Origin: Streptomyces sp. NBC_00239
GTDB taxonomy: Bacteria > Actinomycetota > Actinomycetes > Streptomycetales > Streptomycetaceae
Assembly (NCBI RefSeq): GCF_036194065.1
Contig: NZ_CP108095.1
Location: 558,001-622,000 of the forward strand
Length of the DNA stretch: 64,000 nt
Direction: 5' to 3'
Shown in pieces: positions 33,452-42,861 of this stretch. The notes under the pieces were generated by a model that was not told the DNA's origin, ran no database searches, and worked only from the letters and a program-made list of their open reading frames with translations. Made by a program: the position numbers and the translations under genes. The stretch's first letter is position 1. Each line of letters opens with the position of its first letter.

Positions 33452-36400
33452 GTGAGACTGAATCTGGGGGGATCCGCTCCGCGCAGTAGTTTGCGTTGGA
33501 TATCAAGCGGACTCGTATTGGCGCTGTCGCTCACCGCCTTGGAGGGGATGGCATCGGCCAGCGCCCTCCGCAATGAGGTCAAGGCAGCCGAGAAGGCCGC
33601 GGCGAAGGAGACGGCGGGAGCGGTGGCCCAGGCCGCAGACCTCGCGTCCGCGCGTGTGGCCGCCCGACTGTCGGGCAAGCGGGTCGAGGCGCTGTCGGAG
33701 CGTACGGAGACCTCGACGACGTGGGTCAACAAGGACGGGTCGCTCACCAGCGAGCTGTCGGCGGGACCGATCCGGTTCCGCGACGTCCTCGGTGAGTGGC
33801 GCGACGTCGATGTGCGGCTCGCCGAGGAGGCCGACGGTTCGGTCTCCTCGAAGGCGCACCCGCGTGGGCTGAGGCTCGCGGGCAAGTCCGGGAAGAAGGC
33901 CGCATCGTTGGCGGCGGCGAAGTCCGCGCCCGCCACCGATCTGGTGACGCTGGGCGAGGGCGATCAGGCGATCACCCTCCAGTGGCGTGGTGGTCTGCCG
34001 AAGCCGGTGCTGGACGGCACCCGTGCCACCTACGAGAACGCCGTGCCGGGCGCGGACGTGGTCGTGGAGGCCACGCGTACCGGTTTCGAGCAGTTCGTCG
34101 AGGTCAAGGCGAAGCCGGCGGCCGGGTTCTCCTACACGCTGCCGCTGCGGACCAAGGGTCTGAAGGTCACGCAGCAGGCCGACGGCAGTGTCCTCTTCAC
34201 GGACAAGAAGTCCAAGAAGACGGCCACCATGCCCGCGCCGGTCATGTGGGACGCGACCGTCGACAAGGTCTCGGGTGAGCACACCCACCGGGCGAGGGTC
34301 GGCCTGAAGGTCGTCAAGGCCAAGGGCGGCGTGGACCTGGTCATCACGCCGGACGCGAAGTTCCTCGCGGACCCCGCCACGAAGTACCCGGTGACCGTCG
34401 ACCCGTCGACGTCGACGCTGGGCAACCTCTTCGACACGTACGTCCAGCAGGGCGAGACGGTCGACTGGTCGAACGACACCGAGCTGGACCTGGGCAACCC
34501 GGGCACGAAGAACGCCGACGGCACCTTCCGTACCGCGCGTTCCTTCATCACGTGGAACACGGCTCCGGTCGCGGACGCGCTGATCTCCTCCGCGACGCTG
34601 TCGCTGTGGAACTTCCACTCGGGCAACACCGACTGCACCGCCCAGCCCTGGGAGCTGTGGACCGCGAACAACGCGTCCACGGCCTCGCGCTGGACGAACC
34701 AGCCGTCGATGGTCACCAAGATGGTCACCTCGACGGAGACCAAGGGCAGCCCGTCCTGCCCCGCCGCGCCCGACGGCTGGATCAACGCCAACGCCACGAG
34801 CCTGGTGCAGCACTGGTCGAACAACAAGTGGGCGTACGCGGGCATGGGCCTGCGCGCCACCGACGAGAACAACATCAAGCAGTGGAAGCGGGTCAACTCC
34901 GCCAACGCCGCCTCGAACCCGCCCAAGCTGACGGTGACCTACAACTACCGTCCGCGCACCGGCACCAAGCAGGAGGCGGGCGCGCCGTTCTTCTCCTACG
35001 GCGGGGCCTACGTGGTCAACTCGACCACCCCGACCCTGCGCGACACCTTCGTCGACGCCAACGGCGACAAGGTCCAGGGCGCCTTCCAGATCTTCGACTC
35101 CGTCACCGACACCCAGGTCGGCGACGTCCTGCGCTCGTCGTTCGTGCCCTCCGGGCAGGTCGCCTCCGTGACCGTGCCGGCCGGGGTGCTCACCAACGGC
35201 AAGACGTACGAGTTCCGCACCAGCCCGTACGACGGCACGCACTACAACCTGGGCTGGTCGGCCTTGAAGACCTTCACGGTCGACACCGCCGCCCCCTCCG
35301 CCCCCACCGCCCTGAGCTCGACGGACTACCCGTCCAGCGCCTGGGTCAAGGGCGCGGGCCAGGCGGGCAACTTCACCGTCACCCCGCCCGCCGCCGACCA
35401 CAACTGGCTTGAGTGGTCCCTCGACGGCACCACGTGGACCAAGGTCGCCACCAACGGCGTCGCGGGCGCGAAGACGATCTCCGTCACCCCGCCCAAGAAC
35501 GGCACCCACACCCTCCAGGTGCGCGCCGTCGACAAGGCCGACAACAAGTCCGAGGCCGTGGAGTACACCTTCCACGCGGGCCCCGGCGGCTTCGTGCAGC
35601 CCGCCGACGGCGAGCGCACCGCCCGCCGCCTGCCCCTGGTCGCCGAGGCCGACGGCAGCAAGTACGACAAGGTGTCGTTCTCGTGGCGCCGCTCCGAGGC
35701 CGACGCCTGGACCACCATCCCGGCCGGTGACGTCACCGCCGGCGGCACCCCGCTGACCGCGTGGCCCGCCCCGCTGACGAACGGCAAGAACGCCGCGCTG
35801 GTGTGGAACGCCACCGACACCGTCGACCCCGACGGCAACGTGCAGATCAAGGCCGACTTCACCGGACCGAACTCGGCCGCGGGCAGCACCCAGCCGCTCG
35901 CCGTCGTCGTCGACCGCAACGCCGACAGCGCGGCGGGCCGCGACATCGGCCCCGGCTCGGTCAACCTGCTGACCGGTGACTACACGCTCTCCGCCACCGA
36001 CAACAACGCGTTCGGCCTGACCGTGGAGCGCACCGCCTCGTCCCGCACCCCGGGCAAGGGCGGCAGCCTCGAAGGTCAGGCGCCGATCTTCGGTAAGGAG
36101 TGGACCAGCGGCGTCACCGCCGAGGCGTCCGGCTCCTCGTACAACCACGTCCGCAAGGTGTCCGACACCGCCGTGGACGTCGTGGGCGCCGACGGCACCT
36201 CCCTCCACTTCACCGCCAACGCCGCGCGCAACGGCTGGCTCCCGGAGCCCGGCGCCGAGGAGCTCACGCTCACCGGCTCCGTCACCGGAAGCTTCACCCT
36301 GACCGACGCCGAGGGCAGCTCCACGGACTTCACCAAGCCCGCCGGTGCCACCACGTGGCAGGTCAGCAGCAGCAAGAACAACGGCACGGCCGACTCCACC

Positions 36401-39400
36401 ACCTCCACCGAGTCGGAGACCGTGACGGTCGGCGGCAAGACCGTGGCCCGCCCGGTGCGCATCTTCGCGCCCACGTCGGGCGTGACGCTCGCCCAGTGCA
36501 AGTCGGCGCCCGCCACCAAGGGCTGCCGCCTGCTCGAATTCGTCTACGCGACCTCCACCACGGCCACGGGCAACAGCACCGGGTCGGAGTTCGGCGACTA
36601 CGCCGGCCAGGTGAAGGAGCTGCGGGTCTGGTCGACCGCGCCGGGCGCGGCCTCGGCCACCGCCAAGACCGTCTCGACGTACCGCTACGACCTGAGCGGC
36701 AAGCTGCGCCAGCAGTGGAACCCCAACCTGTCGCAGGCCACCCAGACGCAGTACTCCTACGACGCGGCGGGCCGGGTCACCCAGCTCGTGCCCGGCGCCG
36801 AGCTGCCCTGGAACTTCACCTACGGCAAGGCCGGCTCCGGCAGCGCCGCCAATGACGGCATGCTGCTGAAGGCCTCGCGCTCCGGCCTCAAGCAGGGCAC
36901 CACCGACGTGGAGGAGGGCACGGCCACCACCTCCGTGGTGTACGACGTCCCGCTCACCGGCGCGAACGCCCCGCACGCGATGGGCGCGGCGAACGTGCTC
37001 GCCTGGGGTCAGACCGACGCCCCGACCGACGCCGCCGCCGTCTTCCCGGCGGACTCCGTTCCCGCGTCGAACGCGGGCAGCGGCCTCGGCTCCGGCGACT
37101 ACGGACGTGCCACCATCCAGTACCTCGACAGCTCCGGCCGCGAGGTCAACACGGCCGCCCCCGGCGGTGGCATCACCACCACGGAGTACGACCGCTTCGG
37201 CAACACCGTGCGCAAGCTGACCGCGCGCAACCGCGATGTCGCAGTCGGCTCCTCGGCCGCCGCGTCCGCCGCCCGCGCCGAGCTGGGCATCGGAGCCCTC
37301 ACCACCGCCGAGCGCGCCGAGCTGCTGTCCAGCCGGAGCGTCTTCGACGACAAGGGCACGCGTGAGACCGACGAGTTCGGGCCGCTGCGCCGCATCGAGC
37401 TGACCGCGGACCTGAAGTCGGGGGCCACCACCCTCGTCGCCGCGGGCAACTCCGTCACCGCCCGTTCCTGGACGGTCAACAGCTACGACGAGGGCCGTCC
37501 CACCGACGGCAGCGCCGTGGCGAAGGACCAGCTCACCAAGGTCGCCACCGGCGCCCAGGTGCGCGAGTACCCGGGCGTCCAGGGCGAGACCCGCACCGTC
37601 CAGACCGTCTACGACTGGACGCGGGGCCTGCCCGTCAAGACGATCGAGGACCCGTCGGGCCTGGCGATCACCACCACGACCGAGTACGACGCCCAGGGCC
37701 GCGAGACCAAGCGGATCGCGCCCGGAGCTGCGGCCGGCGACGCCACCACCACCGTGAAGACGTACTGGTCCGCGACCGGCACCGGCACCTGCCAGGGCCG
37801 CCCCGAGTGGGCCGACCTGCTGTGCTCCACCGGCCCCGGCGGAGCCATCACGGGCGGCGGCTCCAACCCCGCCCAGCTGCCGGTCGTCACGACCGAGTAC
37901 GACTGGTGGGGCAACGTCTCCAAGCTCGCCGAGACGGCGAACGGCTCGACCCGCACCACCACGTACACCGTGGACGCGGCGGGCCGCCCGAGCAACGTCA
38001 AGATCACCGGTGGGGTCGGCACGGCCGCGCCCGAGAACACCTTCGAGTACGACGCGTCCACGGGCCGTCCGACCAAGACCGTCTCGCCCACCGGTGGCAC
38101 GATCACCACGGGCTACGACAAGCTCGGCCGGACCGTCTCGTACACCGACGCGGACGGCGGTGCCACCACCACCGAGTACGACCTGCTCGACCGCCCGGTC
38201 AAGAAGAGCAACAGCATCCCGTCCTCGGTGACCTACACCTACGACCACGCGGCCGAGCCGCGCGGCCTGGTCACCACCACGACGGACTCCGTCGCCGGCG
38301 CGTTCGGCACCGAGTACGACGCGGACGGCACGGTCACCAAGGAGCGCCTGCCCGGCGGCTTCACCCTCAGCCAGACGGTGGACGCCGACGCCAAGGTCCT
38401 CGCCCGCACCTACACCCGTGACAGCGACGGCACCCTCGTGCAGTCCGACAACGTGACCCGCTCCGTCCACGGGCAGATCACGGCGGACGCGCAGAACACG
38501 GCGCAGCGCTTCGGGTACGACGCCATCGGCCGGCTGACCTCGGTGCAGGACACCGCCGACGGCATCTGCACCACGCGCGCCTACACCTTCGACGCGCGTT
38601 CCAACCGCAAGACCCGCACGTCGGCCACCGGCGTCTCCGGCGCCGACTGCCCGGCACCCGGCGGCACCTCCACGGCGTACACCTACGACAGCGCCGACCG
38701 CCAGGTCGACGCGGGCTACGTGTACGACGCGTTCGGCCGCACCACCGCCAAGCCCGGCGGTGTCACGCTCGGCTACTACGCCAACGACATGGTCCGCCAG
38801 GAGACGCTGGGCACCCAGCGCCAGACCTGGGCCGTCGACGGCACCAAGCGCATCCGCTCGTGGACGGTGGAGACCGGCAGCGGTTCCACCTGGACCACGC
38901 AGGAGTCGAAGACCAACCACTACGACTGCGCGTGCGACAAGCCGAGCTGGGTCTCCGAGGACACGGCCGGCGCCGTGACCCGCTACGTCGACTCCGCGGG
39001 CGGCGGCATCGCCGCCACCACCGGCAAGACGGGCGACACCGTCCTGCAGCTCAGCGACATCCACGGCGACGTCGCGGTCCAGCTTCCGCTGACCGCGGGC
39101 CAGCCGCCGGTCGTCCTCGACACCGACGAGTACGGCAACACCCGCGCCGGCACTCCGGACGCCCGCTACAGCTGGCTCGGCTCGCAGCAGCGCTCCGGCG
39201 ATACGCTGTCCGGGCTGACCCTGATGGGCGCGCGCCTGTACGACCCGGCCACCGGCCGGTTCCTGCAGAGCGACCCGGTGCCCAACGGAGGTGCCAACGC
39301 GTACGGCTACCCGCCGGACCCGATCACCATGTACGACCTGAACGGCAAGAGCTGGTGGAACAGTGCCTGGGCCCTGTGGGACTGCGCCTGGGCTCTCTTC

Positions 39401-39622
39401 GAGTTCTTCGCCGGCTTCTCGTTCGTCGGCTGGGCGATGAAGTTCTACAAGGCCTACAAGGTGATCCGCAAGGCCGGCGTACGGCGTACGTACAACATCC
39501 TCAAGTCCCTGCGGGGACGGTCCAAGTGGAGCTGGAAGCGTATCGGCGGTGCCCTCGGCGGCGCCATCTCCACCTTCATGGGCATCAGGTCGATCAAGGA
39601 CGACTGCGGCGCACTCTTCTAG
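33452..39622 (+). CDS. Secreted RHS/YD-repeat protein, probable polymorphic toxin
   Basis: 2056 residues. Signal peptide 1-36 (core SSGLVLALSLTAL, ending MASA). A DNRLRE-type domain lies at about 315-500, with GNLFDTYVQQGETVDW-like and SATLSLWNF sequence. Fibronectin/Big-like modules follow. From about 830 to 1960 are RHS/YD repeats (YDAAGRVTQL, YDALGR-like units, LYDPATGRFLQSDP), ending in the core PDPITMYDLNGKS. The variable tail, 1967-2056, is Trp-rich and hydrophobic (WALWDCAWALFEFFAGFSF), then basic, then Gly-rich (RIGGALGGAISTFMGI), and could be membrane-active. It is followed by a small membrane-protein gene, the expected immunity position. GTG 33452 has GGAG 8 bases upstream. Confidence 0.88.
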   Translation: MRLNLGGSAPRSSLRWISSGLVLALSLTALEGMASASALRNEVKAAEKAAAKETAGAVAQAADLASARVAARLSGKRVEALSERTETSTTWVNKDGSLTSELSAGPIRFRDVLGEWRDVDVRLAEEADGSVSSKAHPRGLRLAGKSGKKAASLAAAKSAPATDLVTLGEGDQAITLQWRGGLPKPVLDGTRATYENAVPGADVVVEATRTGFEQFVEVKAKPAAGFSYTLPLRTKGLKVTQQADGSVLFTDKKSKKTATMPAPVMWDATVDKVSGEHTHRARVGLKVVKAKGGVDLVITPDAKFLADPATKYPVTVDPSTSTLGNLFDTYVQQGETVDWSNDTELDLGNPGTKNADGTFRTARSFITWNTAPVADALISSATLSLWNFHSGNTDCTAQPWELWTANNASTASRWTNQPSMVTKMVTSTETKGSPSCPAAPDGWINANATSLVQHWSNNKWAYAGMGLRATDENNIKQWKRVNSANAASNPPKLTVTYNYRPRTGTKQEAGAPFFSYGGAYVVNSTTPTLRDTFVDANGDKVQGAFQIFDSVTDTQVGDVLRSSFVPSGQVASVTVPAGVLTNGKTYEFRTSPYDGTHYNLGWSALKTFTVDTAAPSAPTALSSTDYPSSAWVKGAGQAGNFTVTPPAADHNWLEWSLDGTTWTKVATNGVAGAKTISVTPPKNGTHTLQVRAVDKADNKSEAVEYTFHAGPGGFVQPADGERTARRLPLVAEADGSKYDKVSFSWRRSEADAWTTIPAGDVTAGGTPLTAWPAPLTNGKNAALVWNATDTVDPDGNVQIKADFTGPNSAAGSTQPLAVVVDRNADSAAGRDIGPGSVNLLTGDYTLSATDNNAFGLTVERTASSRTPGKGGSLEGQAPIFGKEWTSGVTAEASGSSYNHVRKVSDTAVDVVGADGTSLHFTANAARNGWLPEPGAEELTLTGSVTGSFTLTDAEGSSTDFTKPAGATTWQVSSSKNNGTADSTTSTESETVTVGGKTVARPVRIFAPTSGVTLAQCKSAPATKGCRLLEFVYATSTTATGNSTGSEFGDYAGQVKELRVWSTAPGAASATAKTVSTYRYDLSGKLRQQWNPNLSQATQTQYSYDAAGRVTQLVPGAELPWNFTYGKAGSGSAANDGMLLKASRSGLKQGTTDVEEGTATTSVVYDVPLTGANAPHAMGAANVLAWGQTDAPTDAAAVFPADSVPASNAGSGLGSGDYGRATIQYLDSSGREVNTAAPGGGITTTEYDRFGNTVRKLTARNRDVAVGSSAAASAARAELGIGALTTAERAELLSSRSVFDDKGTRETDEFGPLRRIELTADLKSGATTLVAAGNSVTARSWTVNSYDEGRPTDGSAVAKDQLTKVATGAQVREYPGVQGETRTVQTVYDWTRGLPVKTIEDPSGLAITTTTEYDAQGRETKRIAPGAAAGDATTTVKTYWSATGTGTCQGRPEWADLLCSTGPGGAITGGGSNPAQLPVVTTEYDWWGNVSKLAETANGSTRTTTYTVDAAGRPSNVKITGGVGTAAPENTFEYDASTGRPTKTVSPTGGTITTGYDKLGRTVSYTDADGGATTTEYDLLDRPVKKSNSIPSSVTYTYDHAAEPRGLVTTTTDSVAGAFGTEYDADGTVTKERLPGGFTLSQTVDADAKVLARTYTRDSDGTLVQSDNVTRSVHGQITADAQNTAQRFGYDAIGRLTSVQDTADGICTTRAYTFDARSNRKTRTSATGVSGADCPAPGGTSTAYTYDSADRQVDAGYVYDAFGRTTAKPGGVTLGYYANDMVRQETLGTQRQTWAVDGTKRIRSWTVETGSGSTWTTQESKTNHYDCACDKPSWVSEDTAGAVTRYVDSAGGGIAATTGKTGDTVLQLSDIHGDVAVQLPLTAGQPPVVLDTDEYGNTRAGTPDARYSWLGSQQRSGDTLSGLTLMGARLYDPATGRFLQSDPVPNGGANAYGYPPDPITMYDLNGKSWWNSAWALWDCAWALFEFFAGFSFVGWAMKFYKAYKVIRKAGVRRTYNILKSLRGRSKWSWKRIGGALGGAISTFMGIRSIKDDCGALF

Positions 39623-39671
39623 TACCCGCTGTCGTGAACGCGTGACCGGCAGCGTGTGACACCGCTCGCCG

Positions 39672-39706
39672 GGTCCGGGGGGCTCCGCCAAGGAGCCCCC
39701 CGGACC
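39672..39706 (+). terminator. Strong hairpin between RHS and putative immunity gene
   Basis: A perfect 15-bp stem (39672-39686 with 39692-39706) and 5-base loop, 50 bases after the RHS stop and 48 before the next start. It may uncouple expression of the downstream gene or act as a partial terminator. Confidence 0.75.
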
Positions 39707-39753
39707 AACACCCCCACCCGCCGTTCCCCCGCTCCGAAAGGACCCGCACCACC

Positions 39754-40113
39754 ATGGACCCCACTCCCTGGGAGATCGCCGCACTCCTCGCCACGGTCGT
39801 CAGCACGCTGACCGTGGCCGCCGGCGTCTTCCGGTACGTCCGCGCGGTCCGCTCGCGCGACGCCCGGCGGATCCGGCGGGCAGAACTCGAATTCTCGCTC
39901 CCCGTCCTCGCCGCCACCCTCGTCGGCTTCGCGGCCGGAGAGCTGCTCACCGACCGGCACGTCGAGCTGGACTGGGACACCGCCCAGGCCTTGTTCATGC
40001 CGCTGCTCGCAGGCTCGGCGGCCGATGTCCTGCTCCGCGGCCGGCGCTACGGCCGGGCGACCGCCATCCTGCTGGCCCTGCTGGTGGCGACGGCACGCGC
40101 GGCCGTCAACTGA
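39754..40113 (+). CDS. Small membrane protein, candidate immunity protein for the RHS tail
   Basis: 119 residues with three hydrophobic segments: IAALLATVVSTLTVAAGVF (about 8-26), FSLPVLAATLVGFAAGELL (about 47-65) and LFMPLLAGSAADVLL / AILLALLVATARAAV (about 80-117). Basic loops (RYVRAVRSRDARRIRRAE) suggest orientation in the inner membrane. AAAGGAC precedes the ATG. Not recognised as a known immunity family. The call rests on position directly after an RHS toxin with a hydrophobic C-terminal tail, where a membrane immunity protein would make sense. Confidence 0.6.
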   Translation: MDPTPWEIAALLATVVSTLTVAAGVFRYVRAVRSRDARRIRRAELEFSLPVLAATLVGFAAGELLTDRHVELDWDTAQALFMPLLAGSAADVLLRGRRYGRATAILLALLVATARAAVN

Positions 40114-40288
40114 GGCAGTCACGGCAACCGAGAGAAGCACCGCCGTCCTGCGCGACGAGGACGCGAGGAGGAAGCGGCGATGGCGGACAGCGCGGTGGGC
40201 CGCCATGGACCGCCGGGCCGCCGAGCTCCTGACCGACGTACGGTTCGCGGCCCGGGGCCGGCATGCCGAGCCTCGCGCTCGCGGAGTT

Positions 40289-41035
40289 TCAGACCAGAAG
40301 GGCGCCCGCGTTCCCCCCGGCGGGTACGGGAGTTGACTGCGGGGCGCCGGCCGTGCCGGTGCGGGCCGGGTCGAAACCCTTGGCGATGAGCCGGACGGCC
40401 AGCGCCACCTCCCATGCGAAGACCGGTACGGCCAAGGCAGAGCCCGTGACCGAGATCTGCTCGTAGACCCCGAACATCACGGCCACCGCGGAGGCGCATA
40501 TCAGTGGGCCTCCGATCAGCCCCAGCACGGCGATGAACCGCGGTACGAGCCGGGCGCGGTACATCACGTACGCCAGCAGCACCGTGTTCAAACCCAGCGC
40601 GACGTTCGGCCCGACCAGGAACGTCCAGTCGTGCAGGACCACGAGGGCCCGGTCGACGCCCGCGGTGCCGGTGGCCTGCACGGTGCCCGGGAGCCCCGCC
40701 GTCTCCTGCCGCAGCGTCACGAGCGTCAGGACGCTGAGGACGCCGACGGTGATGACGGCGGCTTCCAGGAGGCGGAGGCAGGCGTACCCGAGCGCCATCC
40801 CCTCGTGCCGCCTCCTGAGGACGGGGAACAGCACGATCCCGGTGCCGATGACGGCGGCCACGAGGGTCAGTTCGCACAGTGCCCCGAGGAACGCCGAGGT
40901 GGCGGCTCCGGAACCGAGGGTTCCCGCCACCCCGTCCAGAACGGGTCGGTAGAGGGCCAGCCCTGCGATCGCGGCGACCTCGGTCACCAGGAACAGCACG
41001 CCCGCGGCCACCGCGGTCCTTCTGTCTGAGCTCAT
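40289..41035 (-). CDS. DUF4386 membrane protein
   Basis: 248 residues with about six membrane spans, matching DUF4386: AGVLFLVTEVAAIAGLALYRPVL, then ELTLVAAVIGTGIVLFPVLRR, HDWTFLVGPNVALGLNTVLLAY and WEVALAVRLIAKGF. Function unknown. AAAGGAC precedes the ATG. It is divergent from a TetR gene; two matching palindromic operators lie between the genes, so the TetR protein almost certainly represses it. Confidence 0.88.
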   Translation of the reverse strand: MSSDRRTAVAAGVLFLVTEVAAIAGLALYRPVLDGVAGTLGSGAATSAFLGALCELTLVAAVIGTGIVLFPVLRRRHEGMALGYACLRLLEAAVITVGVLSVLTLVTLRQETAGLPGTVQATGTAGVDRALVVLHDWTFLVGPNVALGLNTVLLAYVMYRARLVPRFIAVLGLIGGPLICASAVAVMFGVYEQISVTGSALAVPVFAWEVALAVRLIAKGFDPARTGTAGAPQSTPVPAGGNAGALLV

Positions 41036-41055
41036 CTTCGGTCCTTTCGACCAGG

Positions 41056-41076
41056 AAGGTGTACGCCGTACACCTT
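41056..41076. promoter_or_regulatory. Palindromic TetR operator, copy 1
   Basis: A perfect 21-bp palindrome centred on 41066, with core GTGTACGCCGTACAC at 41059-41073. It lies 21 bases upstream of the DUF4386 start. Confidence 0.75.
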
Positions 41077-41094
41077 CGCTCGCGCTCACCGTAT

Positions 41095-41109
41095 GTGTAC
41101 GGCGTACAC
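41095..41109. promoter_or_regulatory. Palindromic TetR operator, copy 2
   Basis: A 15-bp palindrome GTGTACGGCGTACAC, identical to copy 1 except the central base, with centre-to-centre spacing of 36 bases. Confidence 0.75.
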
Positions 41110-41154
41110 TCGTCAAGGGGTACCGACCGGTGCCCGATCGCGAGGAGAGACGAG

Positions 41155-41874
41155 ATGGCACAGCAGCCGGAGGCCGGGCGCCGGGCGCCGCTCAACAGGG
41201 AGCGCGTACTGCGGGCGGCCGTCGCCCTCGCGGACGAAAACGGCATCGAGTCGCTCAGCATGCGCAGACTCGCCCAGGAGCTGGGCGTCGTGCCGATGGC
41301 CCTCTACAAGCACGTCCCCAACAAGGAGCAGCTCCTGGACGGCATGGTCGACACGGTCATCGCCCGGATCGACGTGCCGGAGGGCGGTACCGGCTGGAAG
41401 GACGTGGTCCGTCGGCGTGTCCTCTCGGCCCGCCGGGCCCTCCTGCGCCACCGCTGGGCCGCACAGGTGATCGAGTCGCGAACCGGGCCGACCCCGGCCG
41501 TGCTGGAGTACCTGGATTCGATGATCGGGGCGTTCCGGGACGGCGGCTTCTCCGTCGACCTCACCCATCACGCGATGCACGCCATGGGCAGCCGGCTGCT
41601 GGGTTTCAGCCAGGAGTTGTTCGACGACTCGGGGAACGCCGCCCCGAGCGGCGGGGCCGAGGAGCTCGCGGCCGGGGCGGCCATGGCGGCGAGGTACCCG
41701 CGGATCGCCGAACTGGCCGCGGGGGCCGCCCACGACTCGACGTCGACCGTCGGCCGGAGCTGCGACGACCAGTTCGAATTCGAGTTCGCGCTGGACCTCA
41801 TCCTGGACGGCCTGGAGAAGCTTCACCAGCGGGGATGGACGTCCGCCGGGGCCGGGGCACCCGGGGCGACGTAA
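41155..41874 (+). CDS. TetR family regulator of the DUF4386 gene
   Basis: 239 residues. The N-terminal HTH (LNRERVLRAAVALADENGIE, then MRRLAQELGVVPMALYKHV) is followed by a TetR_C_1-type ligand domain (WKDVVRRRVLSARRALLRHRWAAQVIESR), the TetR/TetR_C class associated with small-molecule sensing. GAGGAG lies 8 bases before the ATG. Divergent from DUF4386, with two copies of the operator GTGTACGSCGTACAC between them, so it probably represses both genes. Confidence 0.92.
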   Translation: MAQQPEAGRRAPLNRERVLRAAVALADENGIESLSMRRLAQELGVVPMALYKHVPNKEQLLDGMVDTVIARIDVPEGGTGWKDVVRRRVLSARRALLRHRWAAQVIESRTGPTPAVLEYLDSMIGAFRDGGFSVDLTHHAMHAMGSRLLGFSQELFDDSGNAAPSGGAEELAAGAAMAARYPRIAELAAGAAHDSTSTVGRSCDDQFEFEFALDLILDGLEKLHQRGWTSAGAGAPGAT

Positions 41875-42123
41875 CCCGCGCCGATTCCGCTGTCGGACTC
41901 CGGTACGCAGCTGGGCACTCGGCGCACCACGGACATCTGCAGGCCGCCGAGGGCCCCGTTGGGCGCCAACGTCGGCGTGCACAGCAGGTGCTCCCCCGCC
42001 GGGACGGCGCCGAGCCTGATCAGCGTGTCCGTCGAGACCGGCGCAGACGGGGAGGAAGCACCCACGACATCCGCCGGCCGGGCGTTTCCGGCCCCGCCCT
42101 GGGGCGCCCCGCCCTAAAGCCTG

Positions 42124-42345
42124 TCATCCGGCCGCCACGTCCTCGACCTCCCAGCGCAGCAGGTCACCCGGCTGGCACTCGAGCACCTCGCACAGCGCGG
42201 CGAGCGTCGCGAAGCGTACGGCCTTGGCGCGGCCGTTCTTGAGTACCGCCAGGTTGGCGGGAGTGATCCCGACGCGGTCCGCGAGCTCGCCCACGGACAT
42301 CTTCCGCCTGGCCAGCATCACGTCGATGTCGACGGCGATCGGCAT
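42124..42345 (-). CDS. Small XRE-family HTH regulator
   Basis: A 73-residue Cro/CI-type HTH protein (MLARRKMSVGELADRVGITPANLAVLKNGR, given in parts: MLARRKMSVGELADRVGIT, then NLAVLKNGRAK), ending LECQPGDLLRWEV, typical of the short YozG-like regulators that follow DUF2975 genes. Its ATG shares one base with the DUF2975 stop (TGATG), so the pair is translationally coupled. Tandem 17-bp operators upstream of DUF2975 are its probable target. Confidence 0.9.
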   Translation of the reverse strand: MPIAVDIDVMLARRKMSVGELADRVGITPANLAVLKNGRAKAVRFATLAALCEVLECQPGDLLRWEVEDVAAG

Positions 42346-42830
42346 CAGATCACCTCGTCCAGCTCGGCCTGCATCTGCGCCGCTTCGACGTCGCGCGCGA
42401 CGGCCTGGGCGAGCAGCATGCGCAGCACGAGCACGATGAGCGCGACCCCCAGGATGGCCAGACCGACCCCGCCCATGATGACGGTGACACCCGGGTCTTC
42501 CCGCTGGCCGGGCGCGTTGACGGCCGTGACCGCGAACCACAGGAGGGCGGCCGCCACGATCGCGCCGATCACCGCGTCCACGTACCGGAAGGCGGCGTGG
42601 GAGAACACGGTTCCGCGTCGCACCATCGTCACCAGTCGCCACACGGAGACCAGGGCGACCTGGGCCGCCACCATGCCCAGCATCGTGATCACGCGCAGCG
42701 GGGTCAGCGGGAGCGACCCGTCCTCCGGGTCGGTGGCCAACGCCCACACCATCATCACCTGCACGAACACGGTGCCGGCGAGCACCACCACGAGCACGGC
42801 GCGCAGCGCCGCCACTGTCAGCTTTCCCAT
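42345..42830 (-). CDS. DUF2975 membrane protein
   Basis: 161 residues with four membrane spans (VAALRAVLVVVLAGTVFVQV, then VITMLGMVAAQVALVSVW, a span at about 85-105, and VIMGGVGLAILGVALIVLV), matching DUF2975. The middle contains RLVTMVRRGTVFSHAAFRYVD, characteristic of the family. Usually encoded with a small XRE regulator, as here. Function unknown; such pairs are thought to be membrane-linked regulatory modules. Confidence 0.88.
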   Translation of the reverse strand: MGKLTVAALRAVLVVVLAGTVFVQVMMVWALATDPEDGSLPLTPLRVITMLGMVAAQVALVSVWRLVTMVRRGTVFSHAAFRYVDAVIGAIVAAALLWFAVTAVNAPGQREDPGVTVIMGGVGLAILGVALIVLVLRMLLAQAVARDVEAAQMQAELDEVI

Positions 42831-42840
42831 GTCCACCCTT

Positions 42841-42857
42841 CCATCGATTCGCGATGG
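42841..42857. promoter_or_regulatory. XRE operator, copy 1
   Basis: A 17-bp inverted repeat CCATCGATTCGCGATGG just upstream of the DUF2975 ATG, matching copy 2 in the pattern C-Y-ATCGATT-NN-CGAT-R-G. Confidence 0.65.
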
Positions 42858-42861
42858 AAAT

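Noticed and set aside
33503..39784. Very long open frame on the minus strand (about 2090 codons) opposite the RHS gene
   Set aside because: High-GC codon bias keeps the antisense frame open. The translation is low-complexity Gly/Arg/Val/Asp with no domains, while the plus strand has signal peptide, RBS and RHS repeats.
41823..42065. 80-codon minus-strand ORF between the TetR and XRE genes
   Set aside because: It overlaps the end of the TetR gene, has no RBS and no recognisable family, although its composition is not clearly antisense. Left out for lack of support.
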